From NCBI GenBank assembly GCA_050331695.1, contig JBHJGP010000009.1, positions 62,001-126,000 of the forward strand: DNA of 64,000 nt, read 5' to 3'. The notes below the pieces were generated by a model, which was not told where the DNA came from, made no database searches, and worked only from the letters and a program-made list of their open reading frames with translations. Below, piece after piece: positions 26,821 to 36,600 of this stretch; position 1 is the stretch's first letter; each line of letters begins with the position of its first letter. This DNA comes from JBHJGP01 sp050331695 (GTDB lineage Bacteria > Pseudomonadota > Alphaproteobacteria > Geminicoccales > Geminicoccaceae). Position numbers and translations under genes: made by a program.

Positions 26821-28215
26821 TTACGGGAGGAACATCTTACTGGGATTGAGGATGCCGTTCGGATCAAGCGCCCGTTTAATCTGAGCCATCACGGAGATGG
26901 CCTGACCTTGTTCCTTGGCCGCCTTTTCGATCTTACCGAGGCCTATCCCATGTTCGCCGGACGCCGTGCCGCCGGCAGCGAGAGCGCGGTCGACCATGGC
27001 ATCATTGATCGTGGCGGCGGTCTGCCACTCGCCGGGCGCGTCCGGATCAAGCAGGAACTGGACGTGGAAATTGCCGTCACCGACATGCCCGACGATCGGC
27101 GCAATCAGCCCTGAGGCCTCGATGTCGCGCCGGGCCGCATCGATGTGATCGGCAAGCACCGAGATCGGCACACATACGTCGGTGGCCCAGGACTTGGCGC
27201 CCGGTCTCAGGGCCAGCGCCGCGTAATAGACATCGTGGCGAGCCTGCCAGAGGCGGTTTCGTTCCTCGGCGTGGACCGTCCAGCGAAAGGCGCTGCCGCC
27301 TTGGCTTTCGGCCAGTGCCTGCACCAATTCGGACTGCTCGCGGACACCGGCTTCGCTGCCGTGAAATTCAAGAAACAGGGTCGGCTTCGGCTCCAGCTCT
27401 TTGAGCTTCGAAAAGGCGATGCAGGCGCTCATCTGGAGCTCGTCGAGCAGCTCAATCCGGGCGACGGGCACACCGCACTGTATCGTCTCGATGACCGTGG
27501 CCACCGCGCCCTCGACCGTTTCAAACGAGCAGACGGCCGCCGAAATGGCTTCCGGCACGCCGAATAGCCGCAAGCGAAGCCGTGTTATGATGCCGAGCGT
27601 GCCTTCGGAGCCCACCAGAAGCCGGGTCAGATCGTAACCGGTGGAGGATTTTCGCGCACGGCCGCCGGTCTCGATCACCGTCCCGTCGGCCAGGACGGCG
27701 GTGAGACCGAGCACGACGTCGCGCATGGTGCCGTAACGAACGGCATTGGTGCCCGACGCCCGGGTCGCAGCCATGCCCCCCAGCGTGGCGTCGGCGCCCG
27801 GGTCGATCGGGAAGAACAGGCCTGTATCCCTGAGCTCGGAATTGAGCTGCTTTCGCGTGACACCGGCTTCGACCCGCACGTCGAGATCCGAGCTGTTGAC
27901 CTCCAGGACGGCGTTCATACCGGTGAGATCGACCGAGATGCCGCCCTTGACCGCCGCGACATGGCCTTCGAGAGAAGTGCCCGCACCGAACGCAATGACC
28001 GGCACTTTCTCCCCATTGCAGATCGAAACGACCCGACTGACCTCGTTGGTCGTGCGGACAAAGACGACTGCGTCCGGCGGACGGCTTTCGTGATAGGCCT
28101 CGCCGCGGCCATGCTGGTCGAGAAGAGCGGGCGCCGTGCTGAGACGATCACCGAACAACGGCCGCAACCGCTCGATCGCCCGCTCGACATGGGTGGTGAT
28201 CGGCAGGTTATCCAT
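26821..28215 (-). CDS. FAD-linked oxidase, D-lactate dehydrogenase (cytochrome) type
   Basis: The 464-residue protein has the PCMH-type FAD-binding half, with VIAFGAGTSLEGHV, FPIDPGADATLGGMAATRASGTNAVRYG and GYDLTRLLVGSEGTLGIIT, and a C-terminal oxidase half ending GGTASGEHGIGLGKI and LDPNGILNPSKMF. This arrangement fits D-lactate, glycolate or D-2-hydroxyacid dehydrogenases that feed electrons to quinone or cytochrome c. I favour the D-lactate dehydrogenase branch. It is the last gene of a five-gene operon and overlaps the Gfo/Idh/MocA gene by 8 bp. The true substrate is not set by sequence. Confidence 0.87.
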   Translation of the reverse strand: MDNLPITTHVERAIERLRPLFGDRLSTAPALLDQHGRGEAYHESRPPDAVVFVRTTNEVSRVVSICNGEKVPVIAFGAGTSLEGHVAAVKGGISVDLTGMNAVLEVNSSDLDVRVEAGVTRKQLNSELRDTGLFFPIDPGADATLGGMAATRASGTNAVRYGTMRDVVLGLTAVLADGTVIETGGRARKSSTGYDLTRLLVGSEGTLGIITRLRLRLFGVPEAISAAVCSFETVEGAVATVIETIQCGVPVARIELLDELQMSACIAFSKLKELEPKPTLFLEFHGSEAGVREQSELVQALAESQGGSAFRWTVHAEERNRLWQARHDVYYAALALRPGAKSWATDVCVPISVLADHIDAARRDIEASGLIAPIVGHVGDGNFHVQFLLDPDAPGEWQTAATINDAMVDRALAAGGTASGEHGIGLGKIEKAAKEQGQAISVMAQIKRALDPNGILNPSKMFLP

Positions 28216-29242
28216 CGGTCATATCCTTCAGGTCCTGACGCTCGCCGGTCTCGTGAGAACGATAAATAGCTTCTTCAATCTCGATATTGGGCAAATAGGC
28301 TCGTCCTGTGTTTACGGGCATGTCGCCGCTGGTGAGAGCATCGACGACATGGCGCTGCAGCGCATGGACGCAATCGCCGGCAAAGCCCCGCTTGGTCCAA
28401 TTGTAAGCAACCGGTGTTTCGTCACCTCCGTGGCTACGGACATGGAGGCCACCATCGCCGTCGAGCCGAAGCACACCGTCGCTTCCCTCGACCCACATCT
28501 CACCCATGGTGAGGCGCGTGTTTTCGGCCTGGTGATCGTTCAGCCGGTTGCCGTCGAATAAGCCGCTGGCGCCGCTCTCAAACTCGAAGATCACGTAGCC
28601 CGCATCCTCGCCCCTGATGTGCGGGTTGAGCCGGCGAAGGCGGGCGGTGACCGCTCGAACCTCGCCCATGATGAAACGAAACACGTCGATGAGGTGGATG
28701 CCTGTCTCGTGGATCAAAAAGCGATCCATGGTCTGAAAATAGGGCTGACGGTCGAGATAGGCGCTGGCCCCCTGGCCGTCGCCGGGCCTGAGCCGGAAGG
28801 TGATGGCGTAGATCTCGCCCAGATCGCCGCCCTCGACCCGGCGCTTGATCTCCCGGAACCAGGGCTGAAAACGAAAATTCTCGTGAACCACGAGGGTCCC
28901 GCCGGCGCTCTCTGCCGGTTCGACCAATCGTTTGGCCTGATCGAGTTCGGGCGCGAGGGGTTTTTGGCAGATTGTCCTTATCCCTCGCGTTGCGGCCAAG
29001 GACACAAGCGTCTCGTGGGTTTCGGGCGGCGTCACGATATCGATCAGATCAGGTTTCGTCTGATCCATCATTGAAGCCGCATCGTCGAAAAGCGCGCTGA
29101 TGCCATGGGCCCGAGCCTTGTCCTCGAGGCTCGGTCGGTCAAGGCTGGAAGCGCCCACAAGCTGGACGTCTTCCATCCTGGCCCAGGCGTCGTAGTGAAA
29201 CTGCGAGAAGTAACCGCTGCCGACCACCGCCACCCGGATCAT
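28208..29242 (-). CDS. Gfo/Idh/MocA-family oxidoreductase
   Basis: The 344-residue protein begins MIRVAVVGSGYFSQFHYDAW, the Rossmann GxGxxxxxH start of the family. DIVTPPETHETLV and the catalytic-type QKPLAPELDQAKRLV (the EKP-like motif, here QKP) follow, then a C-terminal alpha/beta domain. Such enzymes oxidise or reduce sugars, inositols or related polyols with NAD(P). The start overlaps the VOC gene stop (ATGA) and the C-terminal codons overlap the FAD oxidase start, so the products probably act in one pathway. The substrate is unknown. Confidence 0.88.
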   Translation of the reverse strand: MIRVAVVGSGYFSQFHYDAWARMEDVQLVGASSLDRPSLEDKARAHGISALFDDAASMMDQTKPDLIDIVTPPETHETLVSLAATRGIRTICQKPLAPELDQAKRLVEPAESAGGTLVVHENFRFQPWFREIKRRVEGGDLGEIYAITFRLRPGDGQGASAYLDRQPYFQTMDRFLIHETGIHLIDVFRFIMGEVRAVTARLRRLNPHIRGEDAGYVIFEFESGASGLFDGNRLNDHQAENTRLTMGEMWVEGSDGVLRLDGDGGLHVRSHGGDETPVAYNWTKRGFAGDCVHALQRHVVDALTSGDMPVNTGRAYLPNIEIEEAIYRSHETGERQDLKDMTDG

Positions 29243-29616
29243 TCAGGCCTCGCGATCTCAATCAGATTGCCGTCCGGGTCCCGGCAGTAGATGGAGATCA
29301 AGGGGCCTTTAGCGCCGGTGCGGGCGACCGGGCCCTCGATCACGTCGATGCCGGCTTCAGCCAGCCTTTCGGTGACGCTCTGAAGCGGGCGATCGGTCAG
29401 AAAACAGAGATCCGCGGAGCCTGGCACAGGCTTCTCGGCCTTCGGCTCGAACTCTTTGCCAGCGATGTGCAGATTGATCTTCTGCTCGCCGAAATGAAGC
29501 GCCCAGCGATCGTCCTTGAACCGCTTCGCGATCATGCCGAGCCCGTCGCGGTAGAAGGCCAACGTGCGCTCCAGATCACCCACCGTCAGCACCAGATGAT
29601 CCAGGCTTGCGATCAC
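29239..29616 (-). CDS. VOC/glyoxalase-fold protein
   Basis: The 125-residue protein has the vicinal-oxygen-chelate pattern: SLDHLVLTVGDLERTLAFYRDGLGM near the start and ISIYCRDPDGNLIEIARPE at the end, each with a metal-ligand His or Glu. Members include glyoxalase I, dioxygenases and fosfomycin resistance proteins. Its size and operon place favour a small isomerase or lyase. Both ends overlap neighbours by 4 bp. Confidence 0.85.
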   Translation of the reverse strand: MIASLDHLVLTVGDLERTLAFYRDGLGMIAKRFKDDRWALHFGEQKINLHIAGKEFEPKAEKPVPGSADLCFLTDRPLQSVTERLAEAGIDVIEGPVARTGAKGPLISIYCRDPDGNLIEIARPE

Positions 29617-30032
29617 ACCGGTACCTCCCGTTCGTCCGTCGATGCGGCCTCCTCGATCCGCTCCATATCCTCATCCGAAAGACCGAAATGATGGCAGATC
29701 TCATGGATCAGAACGTGGCGGACAATGGCCTCGAGCGGCTCGCCGCTGTCGCACCAATAATCAAGGATCGCCCGGCGATAGAGAAAGATCATATCGACAT
29801 CCTCCGGCGCGCCCCGATTTGTGTCGTGTCCGATCGGCACGCCACGGTAGAGCCCCATCAGATCGAAGGGACTGGCGATCTCCATCTCTCGGAGGGTTTC
29901 GTCGTCGGCGAAATCCTGAACCCTGATCGGCACCGAACGTATGGCCTCGCGAAAGACGGAAGGAAGGTCAGCGAGCGCTTGCTCGGCCAGTTTCGAGATC
30001 ACGTCGACGCCCGGCGAGATCATCGCGCTCAT
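29613..30032 (-). CDS. Putative zinc metallopeptidase (DUF1025-like, HExxH)
   Basis: The ATG at 30032 overlaps the SDR stop as ATGA and gives 139 residues. The C-terminal half has HVLIHEICHHFGLSDEDMERIEE, with the zinc site His-Glu-x-x-His and a downstream Glu, and the intermediate region has the family GLYRG segment. Related proteins (metallopeptidase family PF06262) are short, cytoplasmic and poorly studied. An N-terminal extension in the same frame to 30317 lies inside the SDR gene and is a shadow. Confidence 0.82.
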   Translation of the reverse strand: MSAMISPGVDVISKLAEQALADLPSVFREAIRSVPIRVQDFADDETLREMEIASPFDLMGLYRGVPIGHDTNRGAPEDVDMIFLYRRAILDYWCDSGEPLEAIVRHVLIHEICHHFGLSDEDMERIEEAASTDEREVPV

Positions 30033-30787
30033 GCCATGCGCAGCGCGCCGTCCAGGCGAAGCACGCAGCCGTTGAAATAATCGTTGGCGATCAGGTGCTG
30101 CACCAGATGGGCGAACTCCTGGGGCTGACCCAACCGTTTGGGATAGGGGACGGAACGGCTGAGCGATTGTTGCACCTCGGCCGGCATCGCTTCCATCATC
30201 GGTGTCTCGAACACGCCCGGCGCGATCGCCACCACCCGGATCCCGTGACGCCCTAATTCGCGGGCCGCGGGTAGGGTCATCGAAGCGACCCCACCTTTCG
30301 ATGCGGCGTAGGCGCACTGGCCGACCTGGCCATCCTCGGCGGCGATGGATGCCGTATTGATGATCAGCCCACGGCTTCCATCGGGCAATGGATCGGTGGC
30401 CGCCATTCTCGCTGCCGTAAGCCGCATGAGATCGAAACTAGCTATGAGATTGACGTGGACGGTCCGGGCGAACAGCTCCAGGTCACCGGCACCCTCCCGG
30501 GTCACGATCTTGCCCGCTGGCGCAATACCAGCGCAGTTGACAAGCAGCCGTAATGGCTTGGCCAATTGTTCGGCCGCGTCCCCCACCGCGTCTTCGAGCT
30601 GAGAAGCCTCGCAAAGATCGACCGCCCTGCTGATGCCTCCGATGTCTTGGGCAAGCTCTTCAGCCGCCTCGGCCGCTCGATCGAGAATGGCGACCGCGGC
30701 ACCGAGACCGGCCAGATGCCGTGCGGTGGCAGCACCCAGTCCGGACGCGCCGCCGGCGACGATCGCCCCAACTTCCTTCACGTCCAT
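30029..30787 (-). CDS. SDR oxidoreductase, 3-hydroxyacyl-CoA dehydrogenase type-2-like
   Basis: The ATG at 30787 gives 252 residues and the N-terminus MDVKEVGAIVAGGASGLGAATARHL. The frame extends 27 codons upstream without SDR features. It has NCAGIAPAGKI, the serine NTASIAAEDG, and the catalytic YAASK. A long helix and PGVFETPMM follow, as in human HSD17B10-type 3-hydroxy-2-methylbutyryl-CoA dehydrogenases of fatty acid and isoleucine breakdown. It heads the five-gene overlapping operon that continues through the metallopeptidase, VOC, Gfo/Idh/MocA and FAD oxidase genes. Confidence 0.88.
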   Translation of the reverse strand: MDVKEVGAIVAGGASGLGAATARHLAGLGAAVAILDRAAEAAEELAQDIGGISRAVDLCEASQLEDAVGDAAEQLAKPLRLLVNCAGIAPAGKIVTREGAGDLELFARTVHVNLIASFDLMRLTAARMAATDPLPDGSRGLIINTASIAAEDGQVGQCAYAASKGGVASMTLPAARELGRHGIRVVAIAPGVFETPMMEAMPAEVQQSLSRSVPYPKRLGQPQEFAHLVQHLIANDYFNGCVLRLDGALRMA

Positions 30788-30844
30788 ACGCCGCCAGCCC
30801 TCCCGCTCATTGCCGCCGTTCGCCTCGTTCCCTAGATAGTAATC

Positions 30845-31165
30845 ATGGCAACGACGATCGATCGACAATTGTTTGGCAAGCTCCGGCGTGTGGCCGCCAG
30901 TGTGCCATTCGCCGAGGATCTTCTCGCCGCATACTATTGCGCGAGGGATCCAGAGACGCCGTCACGGGTGCGTGTCGCCATTTTCGGTGCCATCGCCTAC
31001 TTCATCATGCCGATGGATGCGGTGCCGGATTTCATTGCCGGCCTTGGCTTCACCGATGATGCCAGCGTATTGATGGCGACATTGGCGACGATCCGCATGC
31101 ATATGCGAGACGACCACTGGCTGCGCGCCCGCCAGTGGCTTGCCGGCTTCGACAGATTCGATTAA
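30845..31165 (+). CDS. DUF1232 (YkvA-type) membrane protein
   Basis: The 106-residue protein has VRVAIFGAIAYFIMPMDAVPDFIAGLGFTDDASVL, the DUF1232 signature in which a helix is followed by P-x-D-x-x-P-D-F. The function of this widespread family is not known; a membrane-linked role in stress is often suggested. It is divergent from the SDR operon (57 bp apart), and a terminator lies directly after the stop, overlapping the atpF 3' end. Confidence 0.9.
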   Translation: MATTIDRQLFGKLRRVAASVPFAEDLLAAYYCARDPETPSRVRVAIFGAIAYFIMPMDAVPDFIAGLGFTDDASVLMATLATIRMHMRDDHWLRARQWLAGFDRFD

Positions 31166-31174
31166 TCGCCGGCG

Positions 31175-31198
31175 CTCGCGCCTAGGACGCGAGTTTTT
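31175..31198 (+). terminator. Rho-independent terminator after the DUF1232 gene
   Basis: CTCGCG and CGCGAG form a 6-bp GC stem with a 7-nt loop and are followed at once by TTTTT, giving a standard terminator 10 bp after the DUF1232 stop. The stem lies over the last codons of the convergent atpF gene, so it can also be transcribed from the other strand. Confidence 0.72.
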
Positions 31199-31658
31199 GT
31201 CTGACCTCGCCTACCGCGTCGTCGATCAGGCTTCCGGCCCGCTCGCCGGTCAAGCCCTCCCGCAACAACCGTTCCGTCGCCTGAACCGATACGGAGGCAG
31301 CCGCGCCACGGACCTCGGCGAGCGCCCGCGCCTCGGCCTGGGCGATCCGGTCCATCGCCTGTTGAGTTCGCCGTTCGACCATGGTTTCCAGGTCGGCCTT
31401 CGCCTGTTTTTCCTGGCGCTCCGCCTCTTCCTCAGCGTGGGCGATAATCTGGGCGGCCTGCTCTTCGCCGTCGTGTAGCTGGCGCTCATACTTGGCCAAC
31501 AGCGCCTGCGCCTCTTCCCGCAGCCTCTGCGCTTCATCCAACTCGTTGCGAATCTTCTCGGCACGGCTATCGAGTGCGCCGGCAACGGCTTTGGAAGCTG
31601 GTTTCCACAGGGCGACGACAAAGATGATCAACGCGACAGCGAGGATCAATTCTTCCAT
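31182..31658 (-). CDS. atpF: F0F1 ATP synthase subunit b
   Basis: The 158-residue protein has one N-terminal transmembrane helix (LAVALIIFVVALWKPA-like) and then a long, highly charged coiled coil of the peripheral stator stalk. It forms a heterodimer with subunit b' encoded 9 bp upstream. It ends the F0 operon. Confidence 0.96.
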   Translation of the reverse strand: MEELILAVALIIFVVALWKPASKAVAGALDSRAEKIRNELDEAQRLREEAQALLAKYERQLHDGEEQAAQIIAHAEEEAERQEKQAKADLETMVERRTQQAMDRIAQAEARALAEVRGAAASVSVQATERLLREGLTGERAGSLIDDAVGEVRQKLAS

Positions 31659-31667
31659 GAGTGCTTC

Positions 31668-32231
31668 CTATCCCCCGCGGACGGCGCTGACTGCTGCCTT
31701 CGCCTTACCGGTATCGAGCTCGAGGCCGGCGATCCGAGCGGCGGCGGCCTGAGCCAGATCGGCAGCCACATCCTCGACCTTGGCCATCGCTTCCTCGCGG
31801 GCGGCAGCGATTCGGTCCTCCGCCTCACTGAGTTTTCGTTGCAGCTCTTTCTCAAGCTCGGCCTGACGCTTGGCGGCCGCCTCCTGATGGGTCTCCTTGG
31901 CTTGCGCGAGCTTGGTGTGCGCTTTTTCGCGCGCTTCGTCCATCGCTGCCTCGTGGCTTGCGAGCGCGTCATCGGCCTTGGCCTTGAGCTCGGCGGCCCG
32001 GTCATGATCCGAGGCGATCCGGTCCTGACGCGCTTCGAGCACTTCCGAGACCCGGGGCAGAGCCCGGGTGCGCAACAACCGGTAGAGTACGAAAAACGCG
32101 ATGATCAGCCAGAAAATCTGGCTGACGTAAGTCGAACCATCGAGCTGCGGCAGACCGGCGCCGCCTCCCTCATGGGCCGCGTCGCCGACCGCCTCAGCCG
32201 TTTCCGCCGCCAGGGCGGTCGCGACCAGCAC
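31668..32231 (-). CDS. F0F1 ATP synthase subunit b'
   Basis: The 187-residue protein is a second b-type subunit: a short N-terminal part with AETAEAVGD, the membrane helix VSQIFWLIIAFFVLYRLL near 37-54, and a coiled-coil tail. Organisms with both b and b' include alphaproteobacteria and phototrophs. The GTG start follows the atpE stop by 3 bp. Confidence 0.93.
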   Translation of the reverse strand: MLVATALAAETAEAVGDAAHEGGGAGLPQLDGSTYVSQIFWLIIAFFVLYRLLRTRALPRVSEVLEARQDRIASDHDRAAELKAKADDALASHEAAMDEAREKAHTKLAQAKETHQEAAAKRQAELEKELQRKLSEAEDRIAAAREEAMAKVEDVAADLAQAAAARIAGLELDTGKAKAAVSAVRGG

Positions 32232-32234
32232 GGA

Positions 32235-32462
32235 TCAAAAGGCGAAAAGAATAAGGATCGAAACGAGAAGCGCGAACAGGCCGGTCGCTTCGACGAGGGC
32301 AAAGCCCATCAACGTGAACGGAAACACTTTCTCTTGAACCGATGGGTTGCGGCCCACGGTGGCGATGAAGGTGGAAAAGATATTGCCAATGCCGATACCG
32401 GCACCGAACAGGGCGATCGCGGCGAGACCGGCGCCGATCATCTTGGCAGCTTCGAGTTCCAT
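32235..32462 (-). CDS. atpE: F0F1 ATP synthase subunit c
   Basis: The 75-residue hairpin protein has GAGLAAIALFGAGIGIGNIF in helix 1, the polar loop RNPSVQEKVF, and the ion-binding carboxylate Glu58 in FALVEATGLFALL in helix 2. Nothing marks it as sodium-type. It forms the proton-driven ring. Confidence 0.98.
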   Translation of the reverse strand: MELEAAKMIGAGLAAIALFGAGIGIGNIFSTFIATVGRNPSVQEKVFPFTLMGFALVEATGLFALLVSILILFAF

Positions 32463-32528
32463 GAGATCCCTCTCTCGTTCTTGGGTGGGGCGGTTTTGGG
32501 TGTGGGGATGGACAGCGGTGATTGAGGC

Positions 32529-33251
32529 TCAGTGCAGATGAATGGCGTCGCGCAGGTAAATGCAGACCAGAACGGTAAAGACGTAAGCCTGCAAGAAGGC
32601 GATGACGAATTCGAGACCGGTGATGCCGATCGCGACCACCAGCGGCACGATGCCGAACACGCCTAGAGCGATGGTAAAGCCGGCGAACAGTTTCAGCAAG
32701 ATGTGGCCGGCCATCATGTTGACGAACAGGCGGACGGACAGGCTGATCGGGCGGATGAAGTAGGACAGAACCTCGATCGGCACGAGCAGGGGCAGCATGT
32801 ACCAGGGCGCCCCTGGCGGCACGAAAAAGTGTAGGAAATGGGCGCCGTGCAGGACGAAACCAAGAACCGTCACGGCGGCGAAGGCCGCGAGCGCCAGGGC
32901 GAAGGTGACGATGATATGGCTGGTGAAGGTGAAGCTGCCGGGAACCATGCCCAACAGGTTGCCGTACAGGATCAGCGTGAAGAGCGTGAAGATCACCGGG
33001 AAATAGCGCATGCCCTCCTTGCCGGCGCTGTCCCTGATCATACCGGCGACGAACTCGTATAAGAGCTCCACCACGGACTGAAACCGGGAGGGCACGAGCG
33101 AGGCGTGCTGGGTGCCGAGCATGATCACGAGGTACACGCAGAGGACGGAAAGACCCATCCACAAGGACGCGTTGGTAAAGGACAGATCGAGCCCCGCCAC
33201 CTGGATCGGCAGGATGGGCGTCACCTCGAACTGTTCAAGCGGACCGGCCAC
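32529..33251 (-). CDS. atpB: F0F1 ATP synthase subunit a
   Basis: The 240-residue integral membrane protein carries the proton half-channels. LSVRLFVNMMAGHILLKLFAGF contains the essential arginine (in VRLFVNMMAGH), and the last helices have FVIAFLQAYVFTVLVCIYL. The start is a GTG with AGAGGAAG upstream. It follows atpI by 39 bp and precedes atpE by 66 bp. Confidence 0.97.
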   Translation of the reverse strand: MAGPLEQFEVTPILPIQVAGLDLSFTNASLWMGLSVLCVYLVIMLGTQHASLVPSRFQSVVELLYEFVAGMIRDSAGKEGMRYFPVIFTLFTLILYGNLLGMVPGSFTFTSHIIVTFALALAAFAAVTVLGFVLHGAHFLHFFVPPGAPWYMLPLLVPIEVLSYFIRPISLSVRLFVNMMAGHILLKLFAGFTIALGVFGIVPLVVAIGITGLEFVIAFLQAYVFTVLVCIYLRDAIHLH

Positions 33252-33290
33252 CGACGTCTTCCTCTTGTCCCTCGGCCCCGTCTCGGGCCT

Positions 33291-33599
33291 CTACCCCTCT
33301 TTTCGTCCGAGATTAGACCGTCTGGCGGCCCGCATCATCGTCTTGTACGCCGTTCTTAATCCCGCCGCCCCACCGAGCACCAGGAAGATCACCAGAAAAA
33401 CCGGCAAGGTCTCGAACCAGGTATCGAGCAACCAGCCAATTAGTCCACCGCCGACCACGCCGGCGAAAACCTCGACCCCGGCGTGGGCGCCTGCATAGCG
33501 GCCCTCATCGACCTGTCCCTTGGCGACTTTGCCGGCTCGCGCGTTCTCCAGTTTGCGACGGAACGCATCGAGATCGTCGGGCGTGTTGCCTGAGGCCAT
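33291..33599 (-). CDS. atpI: AtpI/AtpZ-family ATP synthase assembly protein
   Basis: The ATG at 33599 gives 102 residues (a TTG 6 bp upstream is also possible). The protein has a charged N-terminus and two membrane helices, GVEVFAGVVGGGLIGWLLDTWF and LPVFLVIFLVLGGAAGLRTAYK. That matches the AtpI/AtpZ accessory proteins that help assemble the c ring. It starts the F0 operon. Confidence 0.87.
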   Translation of the reverse strand: MASGNTPDDLDAFRRKLENARAGKVAKGQVDEGRYAGAHAGVEVFAGVVGGGLIGWLLDTWFETLPVFLVIFLVLGGAAGLRTAYKTMMRAARRSNLGRKEG

Positions 33600-33683
33600 G
33601 GTCAATCTACCAGGAGTTGCCTGCGGGATGCGGCAGTACCGTCCGTTCGGCAGGTCGGACCGTATGGAGCGCCCGTCGGCCTG

Positions 33684-36600
33684 TCAAGCGGACGCGCGCA
33701 TCTCCTCGCGCATCGAGACCGCGCGGCTGAGATCGACCGAAACCAGTTGCGACAAACCGCGTTCGATCATGGTGACGCCGTAGAGCCGGTCCATGCGCGC
33801 CATGGTCAGCGGATGGTGGGTCACGACCAGAAACCGGGTCGACGTGCCCCGGGCGATCGTTTCCATCAAATCACTGAGCCGGCCGACATTGGCGTCGTCC
33901 AGCGGGGCGTCGACCTCGTCCAGCACGCATAAAGGCGATTGCTGGGTCTTGAAGAAGGCGAAGATAAGGGCGATCGCGGTCAATGCCTTCTCACCGCCCG
34001 AAAGCAGCGACAGGGCCTGAAGGCGTTTGCCCGGCGGGCTCGCCGAAAGCTCGAGCCCGGCGGCCAGCGGATCTTCCGGATCCTCGACCAACCTCAGATC
34101 GGCCCGGCCACCGCCGAAAAGCTGCTTGAAAAGCCCTTCGAAGTGCTGCTCGACCTCGGCGAAGGCCCGGCGCAGCCGCTGTTTGCCCTCCTCATTGAGT
34201 TCGGCGATGGCGCCACGCAGGCGCCGCACCGCCTTGTCCAACTCGTCCCGCTCCTCGGCCAGGGCATCGAGTTGGCCCCGAACCTCCTTCAGTTCCAAGT
34301 CCGCCCGGAGATTGACCGCGCCCAGCCGTTCGCGCGCCGCCTCCAGACGGCCGAGACGGCGCTCCATATTGTCGACGTCGAGCCCCTTGAGTTCGATGTC
34401 GATACTCGGATCGGCCAGGAGACTTGCGCCGGGCCGGCCCAAACGTTCTTTGAGCGTGCCGTCGGCGGCTTCGACAGTCGCGTTGGCGGTCTCCGTGTCC
34501 CGGCTTGCGAAGCTTTGACGCTCCAGCCAACTGGTTCGCTCGGTTTCGAGCTGCCTCAAAGTGCCCTGGGCGTCGCGGGCCTCCCGTTCGGCCAGCGAAC
34601 GTTCCTCTACGACCCGGCTGGCGTCGTTCCGTGCCTGCCGGCAAAGCTCGTCCAGCTGATCGATCTCGGTCAAGAGATCCTCGGGCACGGCCGCCAGGTG
34701 CTTTTCCTCCTCGGCGAGCGCGATCCGCCGACGCTCGAGCTCGCGCAGATGCGCCCGGCCATCCTGGCTCCGTTCGCGCCACCGGGCCAAACCTTCCTCG
34801 AGACCCGTTTTCTGCTGGAGCAAAGCGGCCTGCCGCGCTTCCGTGGCGAGAACGCTGTCCTGAGAACTGTCATGGCGGCGGCGCGCCGCGCCGTGGTCTA
34901 CTTCGGCTCGAGCAAACCCGTCGGCGGCCTGCTGGGCGGCCGCGATCGCCGTCTCGATCCGTTCGCCGATCTCATCAAGTGCTGTACGCCAGCTCTCGAT
35001 CTGTCGTTCACGCTCACTCCGGGACGCCAGGAGCTGATGACGACGCTCGTCGGCCGCCCGGCGCGCTTCGCCCAGGGCCTCGGTGGCTCGGTCATGCTCG
35101 GCCCGGGCCTGATCTAGCCGCTGCCGGCAATGAGCCTCGAGTTCACGAGCCTCGGCCCAGGCCTGCTTGATGGACGCATGTTCGCGCTTGGTGTCCGCAA
35201 GCTTGGTTCGCGCCTGGTCGGGCTGCTCATTACCTCTGGTGGGAAGAGGAACACCGTCGCCGACAGCGGCCGCCCAGGTCTTGAGCGCCCGCTCACGCGT
35301 TTCGTTCAGGTGATCTCGACGAGCCATCAACGCCTGGGCCCGTTGCTCGGCGCCGATCAAGCCTTTCTGCGCTTGCTCAAGCTGGTCTTTGGCCGAAACC
35401 AGGATCGTCGCCTGCTGTTCGGCCGCGCGTCCACGTTCGGCTAAGACGCGGGCCGCCGCCTCCGAGCGTTCTTGCGCCGCCGCCATCTCTTCCTCGATTT
35501 GCCGGAGGCGAAGCAGCGCGGCGGCGGTCCTGTTGCCCTGATGCGGTGTTCCGGCGCGCACCACCAGCCCGTCCCATCGCCAGAGGGTGCCGGCTTTCGA
35601 GACCAGCCGCTGGCCCGGCGCCAGAGCCGCCTGGAGCTCCGCGCCGAGAGCCTCGTCGACCAAGCCCGTCTGGCTCAAACGGGCCTTCAGCACCGCCGGC
35701 GCCTCGATCAGGGTCGACAAGGCAACCGCCGGTTCCGGCAAAGCGCAGGTTACCTCGTTCGGCAGATGATGCCATACCTTGGGCCCGGCGCCTTGGATGG
35801 AGGCCAGAAGATCGTCGCCCAAGGCCGAGGCGATCGCCGGTGCCAGATCGCCCGGGGCCTTCACCTGGCCGGCGATGGCATCGGTCGGCACCTCGGCGCT
35901 GGCCAGGGCTCGATCCAGTGCTTCACCTTCCGCCCGCAATTGGCCGAGCGCCGTCTCGGCAGCGCGAAGCTCAACCTCTGCCTCTGCGCGCGCAGCCCCA
36001 GCCGCATGGTTGCTCCGTTCGGCCTCGCCGAGCGCAGTCCGAGCAGTTTCGACGCAGGCGGCCTTACCCCCCACATCGAGACTTTTGAGTTCGTCTGTGA
36101 GCTGATCGAGCTGCCTGCTTAGATCGTGGCACTCGCAGGCCAGGAGATACCGTTCGGCGCGCGCGACCTGGTCGGCCAACTCGCCCATGCGAGCGCCCAG
36201 GGCGTTCACCTTCTGTGTGGCTTCGGCGAGCGCTTCGCGCGCTTCGCTCAGGACCTCGGTCGAGACTGGCGTGTGCTCCATCTCGTCTTGAGCCAGCCCG
36301 TCTAGCTCGGCCGTGATCGCGCCCACGGCATGCTCGGCCGCCTCAAGTTCGCGGATCAGACGCGCACGCTCCGCTTCGGCCAGCGCCAACTCCTGGCGAG
36401 CGCTGGCCAGACCTTCCCGAGCCTCCCCGAGACGCGCTTCGGATACGGAAAGCGCTTGACCTACCGCCTCCAGCGATTGCTTGACCGCTTCCGCCTCGGT
36501 CTGGTTCGTGCTGATCTCGCTTTGAACCGCCGACAATTGCACGTCCAGCCGGTTGACGGCCGTTTCCGCCTCTTCGACGATCACCGTCTGACGGTCCAGG

